Below are positions 32,066-38,857 of a DNA stretch of 38,857 nucleotides, piece after piece (within the stretch, counting starts at the first letter, position 1; each line of letters starts with the position of its first letter). The DNA is taken from positions 1-38,857 of the forward strand of contig NZ_ASGZ01000062.1 of NCBI RefSeq assembly GCF_000495475.1, read 5' to 3'. The translations under genes and the position numbers were made by a program. This stretch comes from Candidatus Halobonum tyrrellensis G22. Lineage in GTDB: Archaea > Halobacteriota > Halobacteria > Halobacteriales > Haloferacaceae. Under the pieces are notes generated by a model that saw nothing but the letters and a program-made list of their open reading frames with translations, was not told where the DNA came from and did no database searches.

Positions 32066-32434
32066 CTACGTCCGGAACGACTCGCCGCAGCCGCACTCGG
32101 CTTCCACGTTGGGGTTCTCGACGTGGAACCCCTCGGCCTGAAGGCCGCTCTCGTAGTCGAGCGTCGACCCGCCGATGTAGTTGAGCGACGACGGGTCGAC
32201 GAACACCCGGAGCCCGTGCTGTTCGGTCACACGGTCGTCCTCCTCGGGTTCGGTGTCGAACCGCATCCCGTACGAGAGGCCGGCGCAGCCGCCCTGCTGG
32301 ACGAACAGTCGCAGGCCCGCCACGTCGGTGTCAAGCCCCTCGCCGTCGAGGAGCGACACCGCCTCCTCGGCCGCGTCGGGCGTGACCGTCACGGCCGGTC
32401 CCGCCTCCGCCCCGTCGGACGCGTCAGTACTCAT
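32066..32434 (-). CDS. A-type iron-sulfur cluster carrier (IscA/ErpA/HesB family)
   Basis: This 122-residue carrier binds and hands over Fe-S clusters. The three family cysteines are present: one in QQGGCAGLSYGMRF (about residue 50) and two in AECGCGESF near the C-terminus (about 115 and 117). The first 18 residues are an acidic extension. VDPSSLNYIGGSTLDYE is the conserved core strand. Length matches the family. The ATG is preceded by GTTAACC about 28 nt upstream, giving a leaderless mRNA. No other Fe-S assembly genes are in the window. Confidence 0.92.
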   Translation of the reverse strand: MSTDASDGAEAGPAVTVTPDAAEEAVSLLDGEGLDTDVAGLRLFVQQGGCAGLSYGMRFDTEPEEDDRVTEQHGLRVFVDPSSLNYIGGSTLDYESGLQAEGFHVENPNVEAECGCGESFRT

Positions 32435-32508
32435 GGGGGACGATACCGTGCGAACGGGGTTAACTGTGACGCCGCCGGAGGCCGGTCCGCGCGCTCGGTG
32501 CGGGTCGG

Positions 32509-32628
32509 CTACCGCGCGCGGAGCCGGGTCCGCAACTGCACGGCGTTGGTCGCAACGGCCTTCAACCGCTCGTACAGCGGCCGAGCGTCGTGGACGGCGA
32601 GCAGTCGCCCGCCGGGGCCGTCAAGCAC
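32509..32628 (-). other. Possible short or decayed ORF between hisD and the Fe-S carrier gene
   Basis: The 303-bp interval 32435-32737 holds one frame with haloarchaeal codon bias. It ends in TAG at 32509-32511, with the end reading YERLKAVATNAVQLRTRLRA. From the only in-frame GTG (32628) it is 39 residues (VLDGPGGRLLAVHDARPLYE at the front). The protein-like reading continues upstream without a start codon, which suggests a truncated remnant. I recognise no family. It could equally be chance in GC-rich DNA. Confidence 0.25.
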
Positions 32629-32737
32629 CGCCCCGCGGGCGTCCGTGAACGTCGGCCTCGGCCGGCGTTCGACCCGACCGTCCGAGACGGTTCCCGTCGA
32701 CCGCGGCGGACGCGAATGCGCTCCCCGGCCACGACGC

Positions 32738-34081
32738 TCAGGAGTCGTCCGCGTTGGCCCCGTCGCTGTCGGCCGCGTCAGCCTCGTCCGCGTCGCTCTC
32801 GTCGAACCGCGCGCGGACGCTCTCGGCGTGCGCCTCCAGCCCCTCGGCCTCCGCGAGCGTCGTCACGGCGTCCGAGAGGTCGTCCAGCCCCCGCTCGTCG
32901 AGTCGCTGGACCGTCGACGACCGCAGGAAGGTCTCCGTCGAGAGCCCGCCGAACGACTTCGCGGTGCCGTTGGTGGGGAGGACGTGGTTCGGCCCGGACG
33001 CGTAGTCGCCCGCCGCGACCGGCGTGTACGGCCCGAGGAACACGCCCCCCGCGTTCGTCACGCGGTCGAGCAGGTCCTCGTCGCGCGCCGCCTGGATCGA
33101 GAGGTGCTCGGCGGCGTACTCCTCGGCGAACAGGACGGCCTCCGGCATCGACCGCGCGACCAACACGCCCGAGGCGTCGTTCGAGAGTGCCGCCGCGATG
33201 GTGTCGGCGCGCTCCCGGTCGGGCACCCGCTCGTGGAGTTCCGTCACCACCGCCTCCGCCGTCGCCTCGTCGTCGGTGACGGCGACGACGCTCGCGGCGG
33301 CGTCGTGTTCCGCCTGCGCCGCGAGGTCGGCGGCCACCAGCCCGGGGTCGGCGGTGTCGTCGGCGAGCACGAGCAGTTCGCTCGGCCCCGCGAGGAAGTC
33401 AATCTCCGCCGCGCCGCGGACCTCCGCCTTCGCGGCGGTCACCCACTTGTTGCCCGGCCCGACCACCTTCCGGACCGCGTTGACCGTCTCGGTGCCGTAC
33501 GCGAGCGCGGCGATGGCCTGCGCGCCGCCGGCGGCGTACACCCGGTCGGCGCCCGCCTCGTGGATGGCGGCGAGCGTGACGGGGTTCAGTTCCTCGGCCG
33601 GCGGGGTGGCGACGGCGACGTGGTCGACGCCCGCCACGACGGCGGGAACGACGCCCATGACCGCAGAGGAGGGGTACGCCGCGGTGCCGCCGGGGACGTA
33701 CACCCCGGCCCGGTCGATGGGCCGGAACCGCCGGCCGAGCGTCCGCCCCGGCGAGAACTCCCGCTCCCAGTCGTCGGGCAGTTGCGCCTCGTGGAACTCG
33801 CGGACGTTCTCGACGGCGGTTCGGACCGCGGCCAGCGTGTCGTCGTCGACCCGTTCGGCCGCGCGTTCGGCCTCGTCGGTCACGTCGAGGTTGCCCACGT
33901 CGACGCCGTCGAACTCGGCGGCGAACTCCCGGAGGGCGACGTCGCCCTCCTCGCGGACGCGCGCGACGATGTCGCGGACGTCCGACCGGACGGCGTCGAC
34001 GCCCGCGTCGCGCTCGAAGAACGCCCGCCGCTCGTCGGGCGCGAGGTCCGCGACGGCGCGAACGTCGATGTCGAGGTCCAT
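32738..34081 (-). CDS. hisD: Histidinol dehydrogenase
   Basis: This 447-residue NAD-dependent zinc enzyme makes the last two oxidations of histidine synthesis, from L-histidinol to histidine. Signatures include AGVYVPGGTAAYPSSAVMGVVPA (in part, near residue 125), VVGPGNKWVTAAKAEV near 225, and the zinc ligands in QAEHDAAAS. The catalytic pair is in AEHLSI, a further ligand is in AAGDYASGPNHVLPT, and the last histidine is in GLEAHAESVRAR. The C-terminal 20 residues are a disordered Asp/Ala tail. The ATG follows a CTTTTC element by about 25 nt. No other his genes are nearby, as is usual in haloarchaea. The gene is divergent from the flavoprotein gene, with a large inverted repeat between them. 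Confidence 0.96.
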   Translation of the reverse strand: MDLDIDVRAVADLAPDERRAFFERDAGVDAVRSDVRDIVARVREEGDVALREFAAEFDGVDVGNLDVTDEAERAAERVDDDTLAAVRTAVENVREFHEAQLPDDWEREFSPGRTLGRRFRPIDRAGVYVPGGTAAYPSSAVMGVVPAVVAGVDHVAVATPPAEELNPVTLAAIHEAGADRVYAAGGAQAIAALAYGTETVNAVRKVVGPGNKWVTAAKAEVRGAAEIDFLAGPSELLVLADDTADPGLVAADLAAQAEHDAAASVVAVTDDEATAEAVVTELHERVPDRERADTIAAALSNDASGVLVARSMPEAVLFAEEYAAEHLSIQAARDEDLLDRVTNAGGVFLGPYTPVAAGDYASGPNHVLPTNGTAKSFGGLSTETFLRSSTVQRLDERGLDDLSDAVTTLAEAEGLEAHAESVRARFDESDADEADAADSDGANADDS

Positions 34082-34126
34082 ACCCGCCCTCCGGCGGCGC
34101 GCCGAAAAGACGTTCCGATGCCCCGC

Positions 34127-34181
34127 CGCGCCGCACGCTCGGTGGCCCTCCGCCGGCGGGGGACGCCGAGCGTGCGGCGCG
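34127..34181. repeat. Large inverted repeat in the hisD / flavoprotein divergent region
   Basis: Two perfect 16-base arms (CGCGCCGCACGCTCGG at 34127-34142 and its complement at 34166-34181) flank 23 bases. Those bases themselves contain an 8-bp GC stem (CCTCCGCC / GGCGGGGG, one G-T pair). The repeat ends about 17 bp upstream of the hisD TATA region, between two outward-facing promoters. It is therefore not a terminator for either gene. It may be an operator or a structured element. Confidence 0.7.
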
Positions 34182-34287
34182 AGTCACCCGCGCGGACCGC
34201 GCCGGCCCGGCCGGCGGACCCGACCGAGGCTCCCCGACGCCCGCCCGCGAACGAGAGGGTTTTGTTCCCCGACGACCCCCCTCCTCC

Positions 34288-35478
34288 ATGAGCGATTCGC
34301 GCCCGACGGTCGCCGTCCTGGGCGGGGCCGTCGCGGGTCTCGCGGCCGCCGAACACCTCCGGCGGTTCGGCGACGTGACGCTGTTCGAGCGGCAGTCGTA
34401 CGACGACAAGCGGGTCAACTGCGGCGAGGCGGTCAACGACGCCGGCCTGGTGCCGTTCCCGAAGACGCCCGACAACGGGTTTCTCACCCGCGTCGACGGG
34501 TTCGACCTCCGGGTCCACCCCTCGACCGACCGCGACCCCGGGGCCGCACCGCTCGCGTCGCCCCGCCTCGGGGTCGAACGCGGCTACATCACCGACCGAG
34601 ACGTACTCGAACGCCGGTGGGCCGACCGCCTCCGCGACCGGGGGGTCGAGGTACGCGAGGGCGCGAACGTCACGCCCTCGCGCTACCGCGAGGTGGTCGC
34701 AGAGTTCGACCGCGTCGTGGACGCGACCGGTCAGCCCGCGCTGTCGCTGAAGGCGCGCGGCGAGACCGACCGCTACGCGGGCGACATGGTCGCGCTCAAC
34801 GCCGACGTGACCGGCGATTTCTCCGACTACCGCCGCCACCCGCGCATCGTCTTCGAGGGGTACGTCGGCTACGGCTGGGTGTTCCCCAAGTCCGACGGCC
34901 GCGCGAACGTCGGCGTCGGCTGGGCGGGCGACGAGCGACCCGACAACTACCGCGCGGCGCTCGACGCCTTCTGCGACCGCGCGGGCGTCCCCCGGCCAGA
35001 CGGCGGCGCCGTGAACGCCTACACCATCCCCCGCGGGCCGTCGCTCGCGCCCGAACTCGTACGTCCGGAGCCGAACGTCTACCTCGTGGGTGACGCCGCG
35101 GGCATCGCCAACCGCTATCAGGGCGAGGGGATCTGTCAGGCGATCCGGTCGGCGTGGCTGCTCGCCGACTGCCTCGCCGACGGCCGCGGCGACGACTACC
35201 CCGACCGGCTGTACGACGCGATGAAAGACGAGTACCGGCTGGCGACGCTGATGCGCGGCGTCTGGGAGGAGACCGAGGACCCCCGACTGCTCGCGGCCGT
35301 CGCCGCCGCGGTCGACGGGCTGACGGTCGACGACGTGACCCGCCACCCGCGGCGGGTGTACGCCCGCCTCGCGGCGCGGCCGCGCCTGCTCTCGCGGCTG
35401 GCGCGCGTCCCCGGACTCCGGCGGCGCCTCGTCGACGGCTACCGCGACCGCTGGGAGTACGACGGGGTGACACACTGA
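34288..35478 (+). CDS. Geranylgeranyl reductase family FAD-dependent oxidoreductase
   Basis: This 396-residue flavoprotein of the geranylgeranyl reductase family has an N-terminal FAD-binding motif VLGGAVAGLAAAEHL and the conserved cysteine segment KRVNCGEAVNDAG (near 50). It also has the family YGWVFPKSDGRANVGVGW strand (near 190) and the second FAD motif VGDAAGIANRYQGEGICQAI (near 270). Archaeal members saturate the isoprenoid chains of membrane lipids or related prenyl compounds. The substrate here is not fixed, and several paralogues are usual in haloarchaea. The ATG follows GTTTTG by about 26 nt, giving a leaderless mRNA. Confidence 0.85.
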   Translation: MSDSRPTVAVLGGAVAGLAAAEHLRRFGDVTLFERQSYDDKRVNCGEAVNDAGLVPFPKTPDNGFLTRVDGFDLRVHPSTDRDPGAAPLASPRLGVERGYITDRDVLERRWADRLRDRGVEVREGANVTPSRYREVVAEFDRVVDATGQPALSLKARGETDRYAGDMVALNADVTGDFSDYRRHPRIVFEGYVGYGWVFPKSDGRANVGVGWAGDERPDNYRAALDAFCDRAGVPRPDGGAVNAYTIPRGPSLAPELVRPEPNVYLVGDAAGIANRYQGEGICQAIRSAWLLADCLADGRGDDYPDRLYDAMKDEYRLATLMRGVWEETEDPRLLAAVAAAVDGLTVDDVTRHPRRVYARLAARPRLLSRLARVPGLRRRLVDGYRDRWEYDGVTH

Positions 35479-35630
35479 CGCCGATGCCGCCCGTAACTCG
35501 GGCGGTCGGACGCGGCGGCGCCCGAGCGGGTGGGACGCGCGGCGACCGCACCCCGTATCGGTCGGGGGAGGGCTGCACGATCCGAACCTCGACACCACGT
35601 TCTAATACCCCCGCCCCGCTGTCCCCGGGC

Positions 35631-36101
35631 GTGGATCTCCGCTTCGACGGTCCCTCCGGCAGCCTCGGGGTCGCGTTCGCGATACTCGTGGGGCTCGCGG
35701 CGATGGGGTACGGCGCGTACAGCTACACCCAGCAGGCGTCGGCGCTCGACTCCGCGGTCGAGGTGAACGCCAGCGTCACCGACACGGGAGTCGAGGAGTA
35801 CTCCGCGCGGCGCGACACGGACTACGGCCCGGTCGTGACGTTCGAGTACGCCTACGAGGGGGAGACGTACACCTCCTCGAACGTCTACCCCGGGCCGCTC
35901 CCCCGGGAGTTCGACACCCGCGAGGCCGCACGGGAGCAACTCGACGGCTACGAACCCGGCGACGCCGTCACGGCGTACGTCCCGGCCGGCGCCCCCGCGG
36001 ACGCCTACCTCGAACGCGAGCGCAGCAACAAGCCGTTCGTCGTGGTCGGGGTCGGCGCCCTGTTCCTCGCCGGCGGGGTCCGCTCGGCGTTACAGGGGTG
36101 A
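35631..36101 (+). CDS. DUF3592 membrane protein
   Basis: This 156-residue protein has one N-terminal helix (GVAFAILVGLAAMGYGAYSY) and one C-terminal helix (FVVVGVGALFLAGGVRSAL) around an exposed beta domain. VNASVTDTGVEEYS, DYGPVVTFEYAYEGETYTSSNVY and PGDAVTAYVPAGAPADAYLE give the DUF3592 pattern of a soluble domain between two membrane spans. Function unknown. The GTG start is placed 28 nt after TTCTAATACC, which predicts a leaderless mRNA; the longer frame overlaps the previous gene. Confidence 0.78.
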   Translation: MDLRFDGPSGSLGVAFAILVGLAAMGYGAYSYTQQASALDSAVEVNASVTDTGVEEYSARRDTDYGPVVTFEYAYEGETYTSSNVYPGPLPREFDTREAAREQLDGYEPGDAVTAYVPAGAPADAYLERERSNKPFVVVGVGALFLAGGVRSALQG

Positions 36102-36168
36102 CGAGCGGGGAAGCGAACGGGACCCCGGGGACGCGGGCGGGCGGGAGCGTGCCGCCGCTCGCCGCGCG

Positions 36169-36915
36169 TCACACCCCCGTCTCGCCATCCGGGGTCTCGT
36201 CGGTCTCCGGCTCCGCCGCCTCGGGGTCGCTCACGTCCCGCCAGTAGAACTTCGGGCCGAGCAGCGTGTACCCGAGCGCGAGAAACAGCACCGCGAACGC
36301 GAACACCCGCCCGGTCCCGCCGCCGAGCAGCACCGCGAGCGCCTGGACCGCGCCCATCACGAGCGCGTCCTGCGCGTGGAGGTCGGGGTAGCGGACGGGC
36401 GTCACCATCGAGAGCGCGAGCAGGCCCGCGAGCGCGACGGCGGTCGGCGGCGTCGCCACCCCCGCGAGCACGCACGCGGCCAGGATCGTCGCCGCGAGCG
36501 TCGTCTGGACGCCGTGGGTCGTCTTCGCGCCCTCGTCGGTGACGTTGTAGACGCCGAGGCGGACGACCGCCGCGGCGACGAACAGCGCGGGGACGGCGAC
36601 CGCGAGCCAGAAGCGGACCGTTGCCGCCCGCGTCCACTCGGCGGTCGCGACGGCCGTCACCAGCAGCGCGGGCGCGACGCCGAACGACGCCACGTCCGCG
36701 AGCGAGTCGAGGTGCGGGCCGACGGCCGTGCCGCCGTACTTCCGCGCGATCACCCCGTCGAGTCCGTCGGCGATGGCCGCCAGGAGGACGAGTCGCGCCG
36801 CGAGCGCCGGGTCGAACGTCGCGGTGGCCGCGGCGGCGAACCCGATGGCGGCGTTCCCCACGGTGACGGCGTCGGCGACGCCGAGACGCGAGAGGAAGCG
36901 CGGCCGGTTCGACAT
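36169..36915 (-). CDS. pssA: Archaetidylserine synthase, CDP-alcohol phosphatidyltransferase family
   Basis: This 248-residue membrane enzyme joins CDP-archaeol with L-serine to give archaetidylserine. The CDP-alcohol phosphotransferase motif is DGVIARKYGGTAVGPHLDSLAD at about residues 53-74, with the metal-binding Asp residues in DG..AR, D...D order. The spacer before the Gly is one residue shorter than in many bacterial members, as I count it. About six further helices follow, and the C-terminal tail is acidic. In Haloferax volcanii a PssA of this type supports archaeosortase-dependent anchoring of surface proteins. The ATG follows a GTAAAC element by about 26 nt. Confidence 0.85.
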   Translation of the reverse strand: MSNRPRFLSRLGVADAVTVGNAAIGFAAAATATFDPALAARLVLLAAIADGLDGVIARKYGGTAVGPHLDSLADVASFGVAPALLVTAVATAEWTRAATVRFWLAVAVPALFVAAAVVRLGVYNVTDEGAKTTHGVQTTLAATILAACVLAGVATPPTAVALAGLLALSMVTPVRYPDLHAQDALVMGAVQALAVLLGGGTGRVFAFAVLFLALGYTLLGPKFYWRDVSDPEAAEPETDETPDGETGV

Positions 36916-37125
36916 ACCACCACGGTCGGCAACTCCGGGTTTACGTCTTTACATCCGACCCCCGTCTCCGCCCCGGACGAGTGCCCGTCGACGGCGCCGC
37001 CCGCGGTCGGCGGAGCCGGCACGGCCCGCAACGCGGGGGCGGCGCCGCCGTCGCGCCGCTCCCGACGACCCGGATTCGACGCCCGAACCACGCCGCATAA
37101 GCCCCCGCGCGCCCGAGGGTCGCGT

Positions 37126-37536
37126 ATGGACAGACGCCGGTTCCTCGCGGCGGTCGGGACCGCGGCGAGCCTCTCGCTGGCGGGCTGTGGCGGCGCGCTC
37201 GGGAAGGACGACTACGACGTCGGCATGACCGGGACCGCGTTCCGGCCGTACAGCCTCACGGCGAGCGTCGGCGACGAGGTGGTGTGGAAGAACACCTCGA
37301 CGCGCGCACACACCGTCACCGCCGACGCCGACCAGATCCCGGACGGGGCCGACTACTTCGCCTCCGGCGGCTACGACTCCGAGGAGGCCGCCCGCGAGGC
37401 GTGGGACGGCGCGAACGGCGCCATCACCAGCGACGACTACTACCGCCACACGTTCGAGGTGCCGGGCACGTACACCTACCTCTGCATCCCCCACGAACAG
37501 GCCGGCATGGTCGGCACCGTCACCGTCGAGGAGTGA
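37126..37536 (+). CDS. Halocyanin-type blue copper protein, Tat lipoprotein
   Basis: This 136-residue type 1 copper protein acts as an electron carrier on the outer membrane face. A twin-arginine signal (MDRRRFLAAVGTAASLSL) ends in the lipobox LAGC with the lipidated Cys at residue 21. The cupredoxin fold follows: VGMTGTAFRPYSLTASVGDE, then WKNTSTRAHTVTAD with copper ligand H62, then YTYLCIPHEQAGMVG with C120, H123 and M128. All four ligands are present. Halocyanins in haloarchaea pass electrons to terminal oxidases. The ATG follows GCATAAGCC by about 28 nt. Confidence 0.9.
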   Translation: MDRRRFLAAVGTAASLSLAGCGGALGKDDYDVGMTGTAFRPYSLTASVGDEVVWKNTSTRAHTVTADADQIPDGADYFASGGYDSEEAAREAWDGANGAITSDDYYRHTFEVPGTYTYLCIPHEQAGMVGTVTVEE

Positions 37537-37550
37537 ACTGACGCGCCGGC

Positions 37551-37620
37551 ACGCGAGCCGCCGACCCGAGCGCGAGTCCGCCGACACGAACGCGAGCTGC
37601 CGACCCGAGCGCGAGCCCGA
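37551..37620. repeat. Imperfect 19-20 bp tandem repeat downstream of the halocyanin gene
   Basis: Three and a half copies of a unit like gcgagccgccgacccgagc start at about 37551, 37570, 37590 and 37609. The copies differ by single bases. It sits in the intergenic stretch between the convergent halocyanin and S3ae genes; no gene is supported here. Confidence 0.6.
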
Positions 37621-37706
37621 CGGCTCGACGGGCGCGTCGGTCGACCGACTGCTCGCGGAGCGACCGGCCGCAAAAATCGGTCGAGAACTCGGGTCGAGGC
37701 GCGCCG

Positions 37707-38363
37707 TTACTCCTCGGCCGTCTCGTCGTCGACGGCCACGCTCTCCTCGTCGACGTCGACGGACGCCTCCTCCTCGGCGGCGACCTCCTCGGGGTGGGCT
37801 TCGAGGGTGAGCTTCTGCACCTCGACGCGGCGCAGCGGGTACACCTGCTTCGCCTCGCCGTAGATGGCCGACGAGATCCGTCCCTGCACGACCGAGTCGA
37901 CGAGCTGTTCGAACGTCCGCTCGCTCGCAGCCTCCTCGACGATGTCGATCATGATCTGACGGATGGCGTGCTCCTGCGAGCGGTCCGCCTTCTTGGTCGT
38001 GAAGGCGACCGGCTGGACGCGCACGCGGTAGTCGTCGGTCGTCCGCACCGTGATGGCGAGGTCGACCTTCGAGGCGCCGCGCCGCACCAGCGAGCGCAGG
38101 TAGTCGCGCGTGAGTTCGTGCTTGATGAACTCGGTGTACGCCGTGTCCGACCCGACGTCGGTGATCTTGAACTCCAGTTTGGTGTTGTTCTGTCCCTGGT
38201 CGTCGGTGAGGTCGCCGAGCGTCGTCTCGACGGTCCGCCCGACGACCTGGTCCGGTTCCTCAGCGAGGGTCTCACCCAGCTCCGCCCGGTCGAACTGCTC
38301 GGGCGCGAGCACGGTGTACCACCGCTTGTTCTGTCGCTGTCGTGAAACTGATCGTTCGCTCAT
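37707..38363 (-). CDS. rps3ae: 30S ribosomal protein S3ae
   Basis: This 218-residue small-subunit protein of the eukaryotic eS1 family starts MSERSVSRQRQNKRWYTVLAPEQF. It contains the family core GRTVETTLGDLTDDQGQNNTKL and FIKHELTRDYLRSLVRRGASKVD, each as separate segments, and ends in an acidic tail (EEEASVDVDEESVAVDDETAEE split). Length is normal for archaea. Its ATG overlaps the Pcc1 stop as ATGA, so the two are co-translated. The RecJ-like gene fragment upstream would complete the typical archaeal recJ-pcc1-rps3ae order. Confidence 0.96.
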   Translation of the reverse strand: MSERSVSRQRQNKRWYTVLAPEQFDRAELGETLAEEPDQVVGRTVETTLGDLTDDQGQNNTKLEFKITDVGSDTAYTEFIKHELTRDYLRSLVRRGASKVDLAITVRTTDDYRVRVQPVAFTTKKADRSQEHAIRQIMIDIVEEAASERTFEQLVDSVVQGRISSAIYGEAKQVYPLRRVEVQKLTLEAHPEEVAAEEEASVDVDEESVAVDDETAEE

Positions 38364-38788
38364 TGTGTATCGGTGTCCGTGTTCGCATCCGCGTCCGCAT
38401 CCGTTCTCGTCTCCCTGTTCGTCTCCGCGTCGTCCGTCCCCGCGTCGACCGTCCCCGCGTCGTCCGCGGCCGCCGTCGTCTCGCGTGCGCTCGCGACCAC
38501 CTCCTCGGCCACCGCGAGGTTGACGAGGTAGTCGTCGGCCGACGACTGCAGGCCGCCGGTCCGGTCGCGCTCGACCCGCGTGCGGACGGTCGTCCCGTCC
38601 GCCTCGGTGCGGATCTGGGCGGTGTTGTCCGGCCGGAGCGCGGCCGCGACCGTCGCGGCCGCCGCCGGGTCGGCGTGGCGCGTCTCGAACGTCGCCGTCC
38701 GCCGGCGCTCGCCACCGTCGGTCGAGCGTCCGTCGGCGTCGGCGGTCCCGTCCGGGGGTCCGTCGCCGTCCGCGGGCGGCCCGCTCAT
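38360..38788 (-). CDS. pcc1: KEOPS complex subunit Pcc1
   Basis: This 142-residue subunit of the KEOPS complex takes part in making the N6-threonylcarbamoyl adenosine of tRNAs reading ANN codons. The core RTATFETRHADPAAAATVAAALRPDN and QIRTEADGTTVRTRVERD, then SSADDYLVNLAVAEEVV, match the small two-helix, three-strand Pcc1 fold. An N-terminal acidic/Gly stretch and a long acidic tail (residues about 105-142, repeated Asp-Ala-Asp-Thr pattern) extend it beyond the usual length of about 85 residues. It overlaps S3ae by four bases (ATGA) and starts one base after the stop of the upstream gene. Confidence 0.87.
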   Translation of the reverse strand: MSGPPADGDGPPDGTADADGRSTDGGERRRTATFETRHADPAAAATVAAALRPDNTAQIRTEADGTTVRTRVERDRTGGLQSSADDYLVNLAVAEEVVASARETTAAADDAGTVDAGTDDAETNRETRTDADADANTDTDTQ

Positions 38789-38789
38789 C

Positions 38790-38857
38790 TCACAGCGCCT
38801 CCCTGAACGCGCCGACGAACCCCTGAACGTCGTCGGCGAACCGTGCCTCCGCGCGTC
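38790..38857 (-). CDS. C-terminal end of an upstream gene, possibly RecJ-like exonuclease (partial)
   Basis: The window ends inside a gene whose last 22 or so codons are visible, ending FADDVQGFVGAFREAL before the TGA at 38790-38792. In haloarchaea the gene before pcc1 and rps3ae is commonly a RecJ-like DHH phosphoesterase, and a helical end with FREAL fits, but too little is visible to be sure. It is one base from the pcc1 start, so it belongs to the same operon. Confidence 0.45.
   Translation of the reverse strand, partial: RAEARFADDVQGFVGAFREAL

Noticed and set aside
1-38857. Mobile elements, CRISPR arrays, rRNA genes or a replication origin
   Set aside because: I saw no transposase, no direct-repeat/spacer series, no rRNA sequence, and no Orc1/Cdc6 gene with origin repeats in the window.

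Overview
This 38.9 kb window looks like a chromosomal segment of a haloarchaeon (class Halobacteria). It is extremely GC rich, its proteins are loaded with Asp, Glu, Ala and Arg, and it carries archaeal core genes: ribosomal proteins L21e and S3ae, RNA polymerase subunit Rpb4/RpoF, the KEOPS subunit Pcc1 and dodecin. It also has lineage markers such as TrmB, a haloarchaeal-type propionyl-CoA carboxylase and Tat-exported lipoproteins. The genus cannot be fixed from this sequence alone. I see no insertion sequence, CRISPR array, prophage or replication origin. Most promoters follow one rule: a TATA-like hexamer about 25-30 nt upstream of the start codon, which predicts leaderless mRNAs. I used this rule to choose many starts.

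Layout. 1-4.7 kb: the end of an acyl/propionyl-CoA carboxylase locus (pccX fragment, pccB), a small haloarchaeal protein and a split cobalamin-independent methionine synthase (two half-MetE proteins). 4.7-9.1 kb: an information-processing cluster on the minus strand, in order L21e, Rpb4, DUF655, KsgA, an MscS channel and a HemK2-type methyltransferase. 9.4-11.7 kb: a large secreted surface protein. 11.8-15.5 kb: two tandem SAMHD1-like HD phosphohydrolases and an amidohydrolase. 15.7-20 kb: HtpX protease, an Lrp regulator, an inositol-monophosphatase-type phosphatase, small haloarchaeal proteins and a tRNA-Leu(CAA). 20.2-24.6 kb: DUF309, two M42 aminopeptidases flanking an AspA/AstE-like deacylase, and small membrane proteins. 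24.7-32.5 kb: TrmB with a perfect TrmB operator at its own promoter, a PAC2 protein, two more MscS channels, dodecin, membrane proteins, a tiny acidic lipoprotein, a zinc-ribbon protein and an A-type Fe-S carrier. 32.7-38.9 kb: hisD, a geranylgeranyl-reductase-like flavoprotein, archaetidylserine synthase, a halocyanin and the S3ae-Pcc1 operon.

The most unusual signal is a repeated arrangement at three genes (pccB, the first HD phosphohydrolase and a 95-residue protein at 18.2 kb). At each, the predicted promoter would start transcription at or within a few bases of an ATG that opens an 11-19 codon micro-ORF. The stop codon of that micro-ORF overlaps the start codon of the real gene as ATGA or GTGA. 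This suggests leaderless leader peptides coupled to the main gene by termination-reinitiation. Other notable signals are near-identical DNA blocks shared by the tandem HD genes, large inverted repeats upstream of ksgA and between hisD and the divergent flavoprotein gene, and stacked hairpins just beyond the tRNA.
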